From: Paraflavitalea devenefica
GTDB lineage: Bacteria; Bacteroidota; Bacteroidia; Chitinophagales; Chitinophagaceae
Assembly: GCF_011759375.1 (NCBI RefSeq)
Contig: NZ_JAARML010000002.1
Location: forward strand, 2,108,001-2,172,000
DNA length: 64,000 nucleotides
Direction of reading: 5' to 3'
A model generated the notes under the pieces. That model was given only the letters and a program-made list of their open reading frames with translations, searched no databases and was not told the origin of the DNA. Both the position numbers and the translations under genes were made by a program. Positions 44,204 to 56,100 of the stretch are shown here, in pieces; position 1 is the stretch's first letter; every line of letters begins with the position of its first letter.

Positions 44204-46933
44204 ATGGCACACTGCCTGTATAAGGTAGTTATACAGTTTATTGTTTATTGTTGCTTCTTTATTCAATCTTATGCGTCGCCCGACAGTACCCGGCTGCCCG
44301 CCTCCCTGCAAAAGCAATTACAGGAATTACAACAAAAAGACAACCTGGAGCAATGGCTCTATGCCCGTATTGATTATGTGGATGCGGCCCCGTTTGAACG
44401 TATCAACTTCCTGATGGAAACCCAGCAGGCCGCCTGGAGAAGCTATACTACCTATGATGAAAGAGTGGCCTGGTTTAATCTGTTGATATTGCAGGGATAT
44501 TACCAATTGCAAACCGGCAATATCCTTTCTTCCATCAATGCCTATGAAACGGCCCTGGCATTCTATGAAGCATATCCCTTGCCCGATGTTGACATTGTTA
44601 GCTATGTGCTTAAGCCACTGGGTAATAACTATACCCGGCTGGCTGATTACAATACGGCCTTATTTATTCACAGAAAAACATTGGCGCTGGCGCAGCAGCG
44701 GAAAGATAACCGGGAAATAGCCGCCACCTATAGCAATATGGCCATTTGCACCCGTTGGAAGGGCGAATTACTGTCGGCCATGCAATATTGCAAGGCAGGC
44801 ATAGAAAAAGCAGACCCGCATACACCTTTGTATGGGCTGTTGCTGAGCACCTGGGCCGATATATTGACGGAACAGGGGACGTATGATTCGGCAGCATTTG
44901 TAATAGAACGTTCCCTGCAACAATTACGACGCTATAAAAACGATACAGATGCTGTATATTGGTATGGCAGCGCTTTGCAAATGGCGGCCCGTATTAGCAT
45001 GGAGCAGAATAAGCATGTTGCAGCCCTGCAGTATGCCCGGCAGGCACTACAGTTATTTAACCGCTATTATCCCAATGCCCGCCAGCGTGAAAAGGCCAAG
45101 GTAAATGTACTGCTGGGCGATCTATGTTTTAAAACAGGCAAGCCAGAAGATGCCTTACAATACTATCAGCAATCACTACAATGGTTATTGCCTTCCTGGC
45201 AACCCGCCAACCTGCTGGAGGTTCCGGCCGAAGCACTGCTGTACAGCGAGAATACGCTGGCAGATGCACTGGCGGGTAAGGCCATGGTATTACCTGTGCT
45301 GAATAAACCGGAAGCAGCACTGGAGCATTATATAACTGTATTTATGGCCGGACGGAAATTGCGGGCAGCTTTCTATTATACGGAATCCAAGCTGAAAGAA
45401 CTGCAGCTTACCCGGATGCGTGCAGAGGCGGCCATGCACCTGGCCTATAAACTATGGACAACCACCAAACAGAAAAAATACCAGGAGCAACTATTGCTCA
45501 TAGCTGAACTTTCGAAAGCCCAGGTACTGGCAGAAGAAAGGGCTGCCCGGCTCGGCCAGGCAAAAAATGTACACCCGGCCGATAGCATTGCCCGCAAAGC
45601 ACAACGATTGCAGGAGGTCATTATCTATTACCAGCATGAAGCGGCAGCGGCTCCCGGTAATAAAAATATCCCGGCTTTATTACAGGCGGCTGAATATGAG
45701 CTTTCCCTGTTGAATAAAAAGAACAAGCTCAGGAACAATAATGATTCCACCGGTCAAAGTATGATCAGCTTGGCACAACTGCACCACTTCTTTCAAGGTA
45801 TTCCACCGCAGGTAACCGCCCTGGAATTCTTTGCCGGGCGTGATAACAGCTATATCATAGAGATGGATAATAAAGGAATCAGCGGGGTAAGACTGATTGC
45901 CAACAGCAGCGCGCTGCAGGATACTGTACAGCAATTCATGCAACAATGGTTTGTAAAGGGACCGGCTCCCATGATGAATACGCCGCAACCATTTTTCCGG
46001 CAGTGTTACGAAATCTATGCCCGTCTTTTCACCGGTTATAACTGGCTAAAAGACCGGCGGTACCTGTTGATCCCTGACGGCATGTTCAGTTACCTTCCCT
46101 TCGATGCCTTGCTTACCCATGGGAAGTTTAGTCATCATTACCAGGAATGGCCATTCCTGTTTAAGCAGGCCTCTTTATCACAGGCCTATTCCTTACAAAC
46201 CTGGTACCAGCAGCAATCGGCCCTCTACCCGGCAAATGGGTTTACCGGTTTCTTTGTATCCAAAGGCAAGGGACAACCGCAGCCGGTATTATCAGTCATG
46301 CAGGAGTATCAATCCCTGCAGGGAATGATCAAAGGAAATTATTTCCCCGATTCAATGGCCACCTGGCAAAACTTCACCACCTATGCCAGTAGTACAGGTA
46401 TCCTGCATATCAGTACCCATGCGGTAGCCAGCGTACAGGATTCTTTTCCTTATCTGCAGTTATATGATCAGCCTTTTTACCTGTTCGACCTGCGCTATCG
46501 TTCCTTTTCGCCGGCATTGGTAGTGCTGGGCGCCTGTAAAACAGCCGATGGGGAATGGCTGGCAGGGGAGGGGGTGAACAGCCTGAGCCGGGGCTTTACG
46601 GCAGCCGGCGCAGGTGGTGTTGTATCGGGATTATGGAATGTGAATGATGAAACAGCTATTGGTATCCTGCAACATTTTTACCGGCAGTTGCAACAGCGAA
46701 AAGATCCTGCCCTTGCCCTGCACGATGCCCGGCTGCAATGGTTGCAGGAACATACTGATAACGCTACCCTGCACCTGCCATATTACTGGGCAGGATTTGT
46801 ATACAGCGGTCATTTGCAACCGGTGGGCATGGATCAGCATAATAATTATTGGTGGTATCTTGTAGCAGGAGGAATGGTATTACTGGTAACAGGTATGGTT
46901 TTATTTGCCAGGCGTAAGAAAACAAAACAGTAA
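44204..46933 (+). CDS. Second exported, membrane-anchored TPR-CHAT protease-like protein
   Basis: 909 residues. The hydrophobic N-terminus (about 8-24, VIQFIVYCCFFIQSYA) is a signal peptide. TPR units cover about 90-410 (NNYTRLADYNTALFIHRKTLA, LGDLCFKTGKPEDALQYYQQS), and the CHAT domain about 560-870. The predicted catalytic pair is H739 in HISTHAVAS and C778 in LGACKTADG, both present. A C-terminal transmembrane helix (about 883-902) ends in RRKKTKQ. Topology therefore matches the CHAT protein at 26465-29281: a periplasmic protease on a single inner-membrane anchor. The two proteins are related only loosely in sequence. It follows the PKD/barrel gene in one operon, which suggests a trans-envelope pair. 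Confidence 0.9.
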   Translation: MAHCLYKVVIQFIVYCCFFIQSYASPDSTRLPASLQKQLQELQQKDNLEQWLYARIDYVDAAPFERINFLMETQQAAWRSYTTYDERVAWFNLLILQGYYQLQTGNILSSINAYETALAFYEAYPLPDVDIVSYVLKPLGNNYTRLADYNTALFIHRKTLALAQQRKDNREIAATYSNMAICTRWKGELLSAMQYCKAGIEKADPHTPLYGLLLSTWADILTEQGTYDSAAFVIERSLQQLRRYKNDTDAVYWYGSALQMAARISMEQNKHVAALQYARQALQLFNRYYPNARQREKAKVNVLLGDLCFKTGKPEDALQYYQQSLQWLLPSWQPANLLEVPAEALLYSENTLADALAGKAMVLPVLNKPEAALEHYITVFMAGRKLRAAFYYTESKLKELQLTRMRAEAAMHLAYKLWTTTKQKKYQEQLLLIAELSKAQVLAEERAARLGQAKNVHPADSIARKAQRLQEVIIYYQHEAAAAPGNKNIPALLQAAEYELSLLNKKNKLRNNNDSTGQSMISLAQLHHFFQGIPPQVTALEFFAGRDNSYIIEMDNKGISGVRLIANSSALQDTVQQFMQQWFVKGPAPMMNTPQPFFRQCYEIYARLFTGYNWLKDRRYLLIPDGMFSYLPFDALLTHGKFSHHYQEWPFLFKQASLSQAYSLQTWYQQQSALYPANGFTGFFVSKGKGQPQPVLSVMQEYQSLQGMIKGNYFPDSMATWQNFTTYASSTGILHISTHAVASVQDSFPYLQLYDQPFYLFDLRYRSFSPALVVLGACKTADGEWLAGEGVNSLSRGFTAAGAGGVVSGLWNVNDETAIGILQHFYRQLQQRKDPALALHDARLQWLQEHTDNATLHLPYYWAGFVYSGHLQPVGMDQHNNYWWYLVAGGMVLLVTGMVLFARRKKTKQ

Positions 46934-47034
46934 CCTCCTGTATTAAAGCGAGTCTATCCTGCGGCAAACGCTGGTCCAAATAACTTCCGGGATTACATTT
47001 AACTCCATAGCACTCCATAAATCTGCTTAGCTAT

Positions 47035-47054
47035 TTGTAGTAGAATTACTACAA
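47035..47054. promoter_or_regulatory. Palindrome upstream of the giant T9SS protein gene
   Basis: Perfect 8-bp inverted repeat TTGTAGTA-GAAT-TACTACAA, 143 bases before the ATG. Its size and symmetry suit a dimeric regulator. Confidence 0.45.
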
Positions 47055-47140
47055 TCTCAACGAATCATTATTACAGCCTTCCTTTTCGGGCATTGCTACA
47101 TTTGCGACAATCGTATTTTAAAAAAGGGATATCCATATCA

Positions 47141-47173
47141 GTTTAAGCCGGAAAGCTTATGCCGGCCTTAAAC
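47141..47173 (+). promoter_or_regulatory. 5' UTR hairpin of the giant gene
   Basis: GTTTAAG/CTTAAAC plus inner CCGG/CCGG, 11 pairs with one bulged C and a 10-base loop, ending 23 bases before the ATG. It could affect translation or mRNA stability. Confidence 0.5.
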
Positions 47174-47196
47174 TACATAACCATGAAATACCACTT

Positions 47197-50100
47197 ATGA
47201 AAAAATACCTGCCGCTATTCGGGTGCCGGATTGCACCTGTTTCTTTTCTCTTTGTATTACTCCTGTTAGCTGCCACTACTACACACGCTACTGATTTTGT
47301 GGTCTCCAATGGCAACAATGCCGGTGCTGGTTCCTTACGGCAGGCCATCCTTGATGCCAATGCCAATGCGTCTGTACCCCACACCATCACCTTTACGGTG
47401 ACCGGGGTGATCAATATCACCACCTCACTGCCCACCATTACCCGGCCCGTGACCATTGATGGCGGTAGTCCCGGTACGGTGACGATCAGTGGACCAGGGG
47501 GCAATAACACTATTGCCCTTTTTGTATTGGGTACAGGTTCCGGTGGCAGTACCATCCGTAACCTTACCATGCGCAATACCGGCATCGAGCCTATACGGTT
47601 GTCAGTGGCCCTGAGTAATGTCACCATTGAAAACATGGTGCTTACCCAAACGAGTACCCATTACATGAACCGGGCTATTCTTGCCAACGCAGCCGTGACC
47701 GGCCTTACTATTAAAAATGTGACGGTTACCGGCCTGGAAGATAAAATGTACGGCATTTACCTGGCCGGCAATGCCACCAATGTAATGATCGATGGGTACA
47801 ACCTTTCTGCCGGCGGGGGTATGACTGCCAGAGGGATACAGGTAACAGGTGTGGCCAATGGCTTTACTTTGAAAAACAGTATTATTGACCTGGATGATCC
47901 GGCTACTAACGACGACGGCGATTATGGGATCGTCTTTTCCACTTCAGCTATTAATGTAACCATAGACAGTTGCACCTTTCGCGATAACGAGATAAACGCC
48001 ATATACTGCGGTGCCGGCGTCAATACTTTCAACCTCAAAAACTCCCGGTTTGATAACCTCGATGGCTGGACCAGGAACAAGTTTGTGTTTTTCAACACCA
48101 ATAGCGCCAATATTACCATTGATAAAAATATTTTCAATGCCGATTACCGTTCCGGCGCCGATGATGGAGATTTTGCGCTCGATCTGAACGGGGCATCCAA
48201 CCAAACCATGACCATCACCAATAACCAGTTTATTGAAAATGACACAGTAGGCATTTACCTTGGTGGTGGTGCCCTTACCAATAACCATGATAATATACTG
48301 ATCAAGGGTAATGCTTTTACCCGCAATGGAAATGGCAACAATGCCACCGGTGGCATTGATTTCCTGGCAAGGAATCTTACTTCAGACGGGGGCGCAGTAC
48401 TGATTACCGAAAATACTTTTACAGATAATAACGGGATTGCTGTTATTGTCCATCCCGGCAATACTACCACCTATGTGCTCCCTAATTTTACCATTAGTAA
48501 GAACATTATCTACAACACCAAATCCACCTGGGGCGCTGTACGGGCCCAATACGTTGATAAGATCATTATTACCCAGAATAGTATTTACAATAACCAGGGG
48601 CTTGGTATAGAGCTTTATGCCGCGGCCAACTGTGGTTATGAAGGCACCACTTATACGCCACAGATACTTTCCTCGGTAGAAACTGCAGCAGGCGTATATA
48701 CGGTCACCGTTAAAATGCCCACCATTTGCGGTTCGGGCAATTGTTCATTGGAGCTGTTCTCCAATGAAGCTGGCGTGAAAGGCGTGGGCGGACAGCATTA
48801 TGTGACTACAATACCGGGCCTGGGCTCTGGTAACCGCGTGCTCACCGGCGTTACCGGTACTTTCCCGGAGATCACCGGCGCTCCTTATGGCTTTTGGACA
48901 GCTACACTAAGGGTGAATAATAACTGTGGCACCTCAGAATTCAGCAATAAAAAAGCGATCAAGCCCAATGGACCTGCCGGCATCAGCAATGGCATCGCCG
49001 TATGGTTGCGGGGCGACGATATTTCTGTGGCCAATGCAGAACCTACCGCCAGTGGCCAGACCATCACGGGCTGGGAAGAGTTCAGCGGTGTTGGACCTTC
49101 TGCTACTACCGTTATCAATAACCCCCTTACCAAACTATCAGGGATTAACTTCAATCCCGTAGCCGACATGGATGCCGATGGCATCAGGGGGCATTTTAGC
49201 GGGGCGCCTTCCTGGATCACAACGCCTACCGCCACTACGGTGGGTGTGTTCAATCCCTTGTCTGTATCCGCCAGTGGCGACCGTTTTTATTGCCTGTTTT
49301 CTCAGGCAGGATCAGATTATAATACCAATTCGGCACAGATCGAATTTTATCGTACGGGCAATAACATCAACTCCTACAGAGGTAGTACCTTATTGAATCC
49401 CGCTATACCCGGCACTACCGGCGTCATGGCGCTCAACAGGCCGGGGGTGTTCTCTTCTGTTACCAGCGCAACTAACCATACTTCGTATTACAACGGCGCC
49501 AATATGGGCAGCGGCAATTACAGCAAAGGCAATTTTGCCGTCAGCCAGTGGTTTGTAGGCACCGGTTATAATTCAACAGATGGTTGGGCCAGTCAGGCTG
49601 AAGTAGATTTCGCGGAAGTGTTTACCTATAACCGCGTACTCTCAGCAACCGAGCTCCAGAAAGTTCAATCGTACATGGCGCTCAAGTATGGTATAGCCAT
49701 GAAACAAAATTATGTATTGAGCAGCGGTACACTGGTATGGGATGTGACGGCCAATGCCGCCTACAGCAAGCAGATAGCAGCCCTGGTACGGGACAATCTA
49801 TCGGTATTGCACCAGAAACAGGCAAAAGCTTTCCATACGGATGAAGTGATCAGCATTGCGTTGGGAGATGAACTCGCTACTACTAATAAAGACAATGAAG
49901 ACACCATTGCCAATAATCTTTCTGTATTCATGTGGGGCAATGACAGTGCCTCTACTGCCTATACCAAAGCATTTACGGCAGGTACCTACAGCAGTACCCG
50001 TATGCACCGCGTATGGAAAGTACAGAAAACAAACTGGGCCGACCAGGATATCACTATCACGGTGACTGGTGCTAAAACCAATAATTACCTGCTCATCAGT

Positions 50101-53100
50101 ACCGATCCTACCTTTGCTTCTATCAGCCAGGAATTACCCCTGAGCAATACTGGTACCATCACCCTGTCTTCTGCGCAGTTGGCCAATGGCGTTTACTTTA
50201 CTTTTGGCCGCCAGCAAAAAGCGCCGGGTGGGGTAGCCCTTGGACTGGGCGTATGGACAAAGGCCGATGAAGGAATAACCATGACAGGTACCAATGTAAC
50301 AGCCTGGCAAGATCAGGGTCCGTCACAGCGGGTATGGCCCAGGGGAAACACCAGTGCAATAGGTTGGTCGGATGCTGCCTTTAATTATAACCCCGTAGTA
50401 CAATTCACAGGAGTGAACTATTTCCTCTTTAGCCAGTTTACACCAGCTTATACCCAGGGTGAGGTGTTTTCCGTGCAGTCCTCTGCGGTCAACAATGTGG
50501 CTTCGTTCCCTTGGCAATTGGGTGGCACAAGCGGGTCTACCGCCGTTCACTATCGCTGGACAGACAACAATATGTACCTGCATTTTGGCACCAATGCCCG
50601 TCGCAATTTTGCCTTTACCGGTAAAAACCTGGCCTTGCCGGCTATTCTCAATGTGAATACTGCTGCCAATTCCTGGACAGCTTCGCTTGATGGGAAAGTA
50701 ATGAGCGGGCCCAATGCTTTCACTACCAGCTTTGCACAGGCTATTACCAATAATTATATTGGAGCAGGACATAATGCTGCTTTCAACGGCTCTCTGCCCG
50801 AAGTGATCCTGTACAACCGCAAGCTCAATGCTACAGAACGCCAGCAGGTGAACAGCTATATGGCCATTAGATATGGTATTACACTCGATCAAACCATACC
50901 CGCCGATTACCTCGCCAGCGATGGCACTACCACTATGTGGAAGGCATCTGACAATACCGGCTATGCCAATAACCTTGCCGGTATCGGACGCGATGAGATC
51001 GGGTCACTGTACCAGAAACAGAGCCGCAGCATCAATACGGCTGCTACCGGCAACCTGATCGCCATGGCGGTGGGCAGTGAACTGGCAGCCAGCAATGCTG
51101 ATAATACAGATACCATCACCAACAATAAATCATTCCTGGTATGGGGCGATAATAACGGAGCCATCACTTATACGACCAATATAACAGGTGACAATGTTAC
51201 CCTGCGCATGCCCCGGGTATGGAAAGTGGATAAGACCAACTGGGCCAGCAGGGATATCACCCTTAAGTTGTTTGGCAATGTAACCAATGCCTACCTGCTC
51301 ATTAGCAATAGTGCTTCTTTCGCTACTATTGACCAGGAACTGCCCATCAATCCGGATAGCACCATTACCATCAACAGTGATCTGCTGCCTGATGGTGCGT
51401 ACTTCACGTTCGGCAAACAAATCGTAGGTCCGGGTTATGTGAATGCAGGTGTACAGGTATGGTTACGGGCCGATGATGGCGTGTCTGCCAATAATACCTG
51501 GTTCGATTACAGCGGTAATGATGCCAATGCCGAACAAACAGTGGTGGCCAACCAACCGGTGCTCACTACTGCTGTCAATAACTTTAATCCGGCGTACCGG
51601 TTTAATGGTACTACCCATTACCTGGATGTTCCTTATAGTGCCGGCTTTAATGGAAATGTAACTGCTTATACTGTGCATACACAACCAGTGGCCAGCGGTT
51701 TCCGTACGCCGCTTGCCAGCAGGAACTCTTCCGGCAGCGTCTCCAAAGGCTGGAACTATTACCGGAATGTAAATATCCGGGAATCCTGGACAGGCACTAA
51801 TACGGCATCCTGGTCTATCTTGACTGGTGGCGCCACTACGCTGAATGTACCGGAGATCATCGGACTGGATGCCACCCTGGGATCGGGCAATTCAGTGAAG
51901 CATATTTATTCCAATGGTCAGACGGTGGCTACCGCTACCAACGGTACCTATATTACGAATGCTACTGCTCCGTTGCGTATCGGCGCCATCAGCGATGGTC
52001 CCTCGCTTTGGTGGAATGGCGATATTGCAGAGACCGTTGTGTACAACCGTGTGCTTACGGCCAGCGAACAGAAACATGTGGAAAGCTACCTGGCGCTTAA
52101 ATACGGCATTACGCTGAATCAAACTACACCTACCGATTATGTGGCCACCGATTGGGACGGCACTACCGGCACCAAAATGTGGACAGCTTCCAAGAACGGT
52201 AGCTACAATAAAAATATAGCCGGTATTGGCCGCGATGATAAAACAACCTTATACCAAAAGCAATCCCGCTCAGCGAGCGATTCGCTCATTACCATTGCTG
52301 CGGGTGGTACCATTGCTGCGGATAATGCCTCCAATGGCGCTGATATAGACGACCTGTCCTTCTTCGCCTGGGCCGATGATGGCGGCGCTGCTACTTTCTC
52401 AGTAGCTATTACCAGCGTGACCAATGCAACCAACCGCATGGCCCGCGTATGGAAAATAGACAGAACAAACTGGTCCGATCAGGATGTTACTTTCAAAGCA
52501 GTACAGGGTGGTGACCGCTACCTGCTGGTACATGCAACAGATCCCACTTTTGGTGCAGGCACGGTTGAGTATCCCATCAATACAGCTACCGGCACGGTGA
52601 CCATCAATACTGCTGATCTGCCGGATGGCGCTTACTTTACACTGGGTGCCAAGATCGTGGGGCCTGCCTGCGTGAATACCGGTATTGTTACCTGGCTGCG
52701 GGCCGACTATGCGGCCGCGCCCAATAGCTGGGCCGACTTCAGCGGCAATCAGGTCAGTGCTGCGATGGATACTGCAGCCAAACAGCCTGCATTGATAGCA
52801 GGAGGGCTCAACTACAATACAGCCCTTCAATTTACTGCCAGCACTGATTATATGAAAATACCGCAGGCATCCATAAGCGGGAAATTTCCCACTGGCAATG
52901 CAGCCAGAACATTGATTGGAGTAGGAATAAGCACTACTGCTACGGATCAGTTACTGTTTAGCTATGGCAGCTTTGTCGCTAATCAGTCCTCAGGATTAAG
53001 AAAACAGGCAAATCAGGCAGCCACTTTTGAAGGCATGGGCGCACCCAGTGGATTAGTAGGACCTGCCAACTCTTTTCCGAATAATAAAGTGACCATTATC

Positions 53101-56100
53101 TCCGGCCGCTATACAGGTGGCGCCACCGGCAGGGCTTCCTTATATACGAACGATACCTCTGCGCTTGCATCAGCTACCATGAACTGGAATACTGTTATCT
53201 CTGCCGAAGGTGCGCAGATTGGTAAATATGTTGGAGAAAGCCGTTACTGGAACGGTAATATCGGCGAAGTGATCGTGTACAACAGGAACCTTACAGATGA
53301 TGAATTCCAGCGGGTAAGCTCTTACCTGGCCCTGAAATATGGGATTACATTAGATCAAAGTCCTGCTACTGACTATATAGCCAGCGATGGCACCACAAGA
53401 ATGTGGACGGCTGCCGATAATACAGGATACGCCAAACGTGTTACGGGTATAGGTCGTGATGATTGTACCGAACTGTACCAGAAACAAAGTTTAAGCGTGG
53501 ATACTGGCATCGTGGCTATGGCCATAGGCGATGCGGTACAGGCAAGCAATGCTGCTAACAGCGATTCCATTACCAATGACAATTCCTGGTTTGTATTTGC
53601 CGATGATGGCGGCGCTGTTCAGTACAATACCGACCTCAGCGGCCTGGAAGGTATTACCACCCGCATGGCCCGTACCTGGAAAGCAGATAAGACCAACTGG
53701 GCCGATGCTGGTGTTACCTTCAAGCTCACAGGCGGCAATGACAAAATATACATGGTTGTAAGTGCAGATGCTACTTTCGATGGCGCAGATGCAGCTTATA
53801 AGCTGGATGAAAATGGCAATGTGACCATTACCACCGACCTCATACCCGATGGTGCTTACTTTACTTTTGCCAAAGAACTCAACGGTCCCGGTTACGTGAA
53901 CGTAGGAGTGCAGTTCTGGATGCGTGCGGATGACAATGTTTCTACCGTTGATACGTGGAACGATTACAGTGGTAATGACAACCATGCCACACAGGCTACA
54001 GCAGCCAGTCAGCCAGTAGCGGTTGCGAATTCAGTGAACTATAACCCTGCCTTTGATTTTGACGGCACGGATGATTATATGGACTTTGCTACCAACGCCG
54101 GTATCAGTGGTACCAATCCCTTTACCGTGGTAAGCGTGCAGATGCGCCACACCTTAGGAGGCTACGATGCGATACTGTCGAACCAGGGCACGGCCACCAA
54201 CGGCTTCCATAGCATGTATAACCCCAGCAATAAATATGTAGTGAATGCTACAGGCCAAACCGCTTTTGAAAGCACAGGCACCTATGCTACAGCCAACATA
54301 CCTTATCTGAATGCTACCACCCGTTCGGGCAATACGTTTAGTTTCTATACCAGGGGGGCTGCAGACGGAGGGGGTACCGCAGGTTGGTCCTTCCTTGGTA
54401 ATAACCTGCGCATAGGTAACAGGGGTGCGTCGGCAGACCTTGCGTTCGACGGTCACATCCATGAAGTGATCGTGTACAACAGGGCATTGCCGGCCAACGA
54501 ACTGCGGCGGGCGCACTCTTACCTCGCACTCAAATATGGTATTACTTTGAGCGGTGACTATATCGCCACCGATGGCACTACTTCCTACTGGACAATAGCC
54601 AACAATACCGGCTACCTGGCCAATATTGCCGGTATAGGCCGCGATGACAATACCGGTTTGTACCAGAAACAAAGCCGCAGTGTGAACACCGCCGGCAATG
54701 GAAATATGGTGGCCATGGGATTAACAGCCATAGCAGCTACCAATAAAGACAATACAAGCACTATTGCCGATGACCTGAGCTTCCTCGTGTGGGGCGATAA
54801 TGCGGGCACCGGGACAAAAACTACAGAGTACCCCACCTCACTGGATCCCGGCGGCTGTAGCAGGATCACACGCCTGCAACGGGAATGGAAAGTGCAGAAA
54901 ACAGGCAGTGTAAATGATCTGCAGGTAAAGGTCTACCTTACCGGGCTGGTGCCTACCAGCACAACGCTGAGCGACCTGAGGCTGCTGATAGATGATGACG
55001 GCGACTTCAGCAGCGGCGCCACCACCGTGACAGATGCTGGTGCTTATGATGCTGCCACCCAGGTCGTAACCTTTGATGGTATTAACTTTACCGATGGTCA
55101 GTACTTTACAGTAGTGACTGACCTTACCAACCAGGCGCCCGGTGGTGTGATCACCAACCTGTACACTTGGTACAGGGCCGATAAAGGTATTACCACGGCT
55201 ACCGGTGTAAATGTAGCTGCCGACCAAAGTGCTGTGCCCAAAGATATAACACAGGCTACCGCAGGCGCACAACCGGCATACAATACAACCAGCAATCTTA
55301 TCAACTTCAATCCAGGTCTGGGCCTCGATGGTACCAATGATGTATTGAGCAGTGGAGCCATTACGTACTCGGCTACCCCCAACGGGGAAGACCTCTTTGC
55401 AGTGGTATTACCCAACAATGCCACAGGAGCCCGGAACGTAATAGGCTTTGGCAATGCTACTGCAGGCCAGGGTACTGAATTAAGGTACAACGCCAATGTA
55501 CTGCAATACGCTTCCAAAGCAGCAGGCGCCATTCAAACCATTGCCAATCCTGTTGCTTCCAATGGCGTTGCGCAGTTGGCCAATGGCAACCGTACCAGTG
55601 CAGGAGCCGCCAACCTGTTGCTCAACGGAACCTCCGTGGCTACAGGCACCATCAGTCAGCAACCGGCCAATACAGCCCTGAATATCGGTGCAAGGCGCAA
55701 TGCCGCTACGCCCGACCAGTTCTTTAATGGCCAGGTAGCTGAAGTAGCTGTTTATAACAGGCAGCTCACTGCCGCGGAACGGGAAAAAGTAGAAAGTTAC
55801 TTTGCCATTAAATATGGCATCACCTTGCCGCACAACTATGTGGATCCTGCAGGTACCCCTGTCTGGGATATTACTACCAATACAGGTTATGGCTTCAACA
55901 TCACCGGTATTGGCCGTGATGATTGCAACGGGCTGCACCAGAAACAATCGAAGAGCGTCAATACAACAGAAGCGTTGGTGACCCTGGGCAACTATGTAGG
56001 TATTGCCACTACCAATGCCGGCAATGCCAATGCCATGGATAATGCCACGGCTTTATTACTGGGCGATAACAATGCCAACAGAACAGCGTGGACCGCTACC

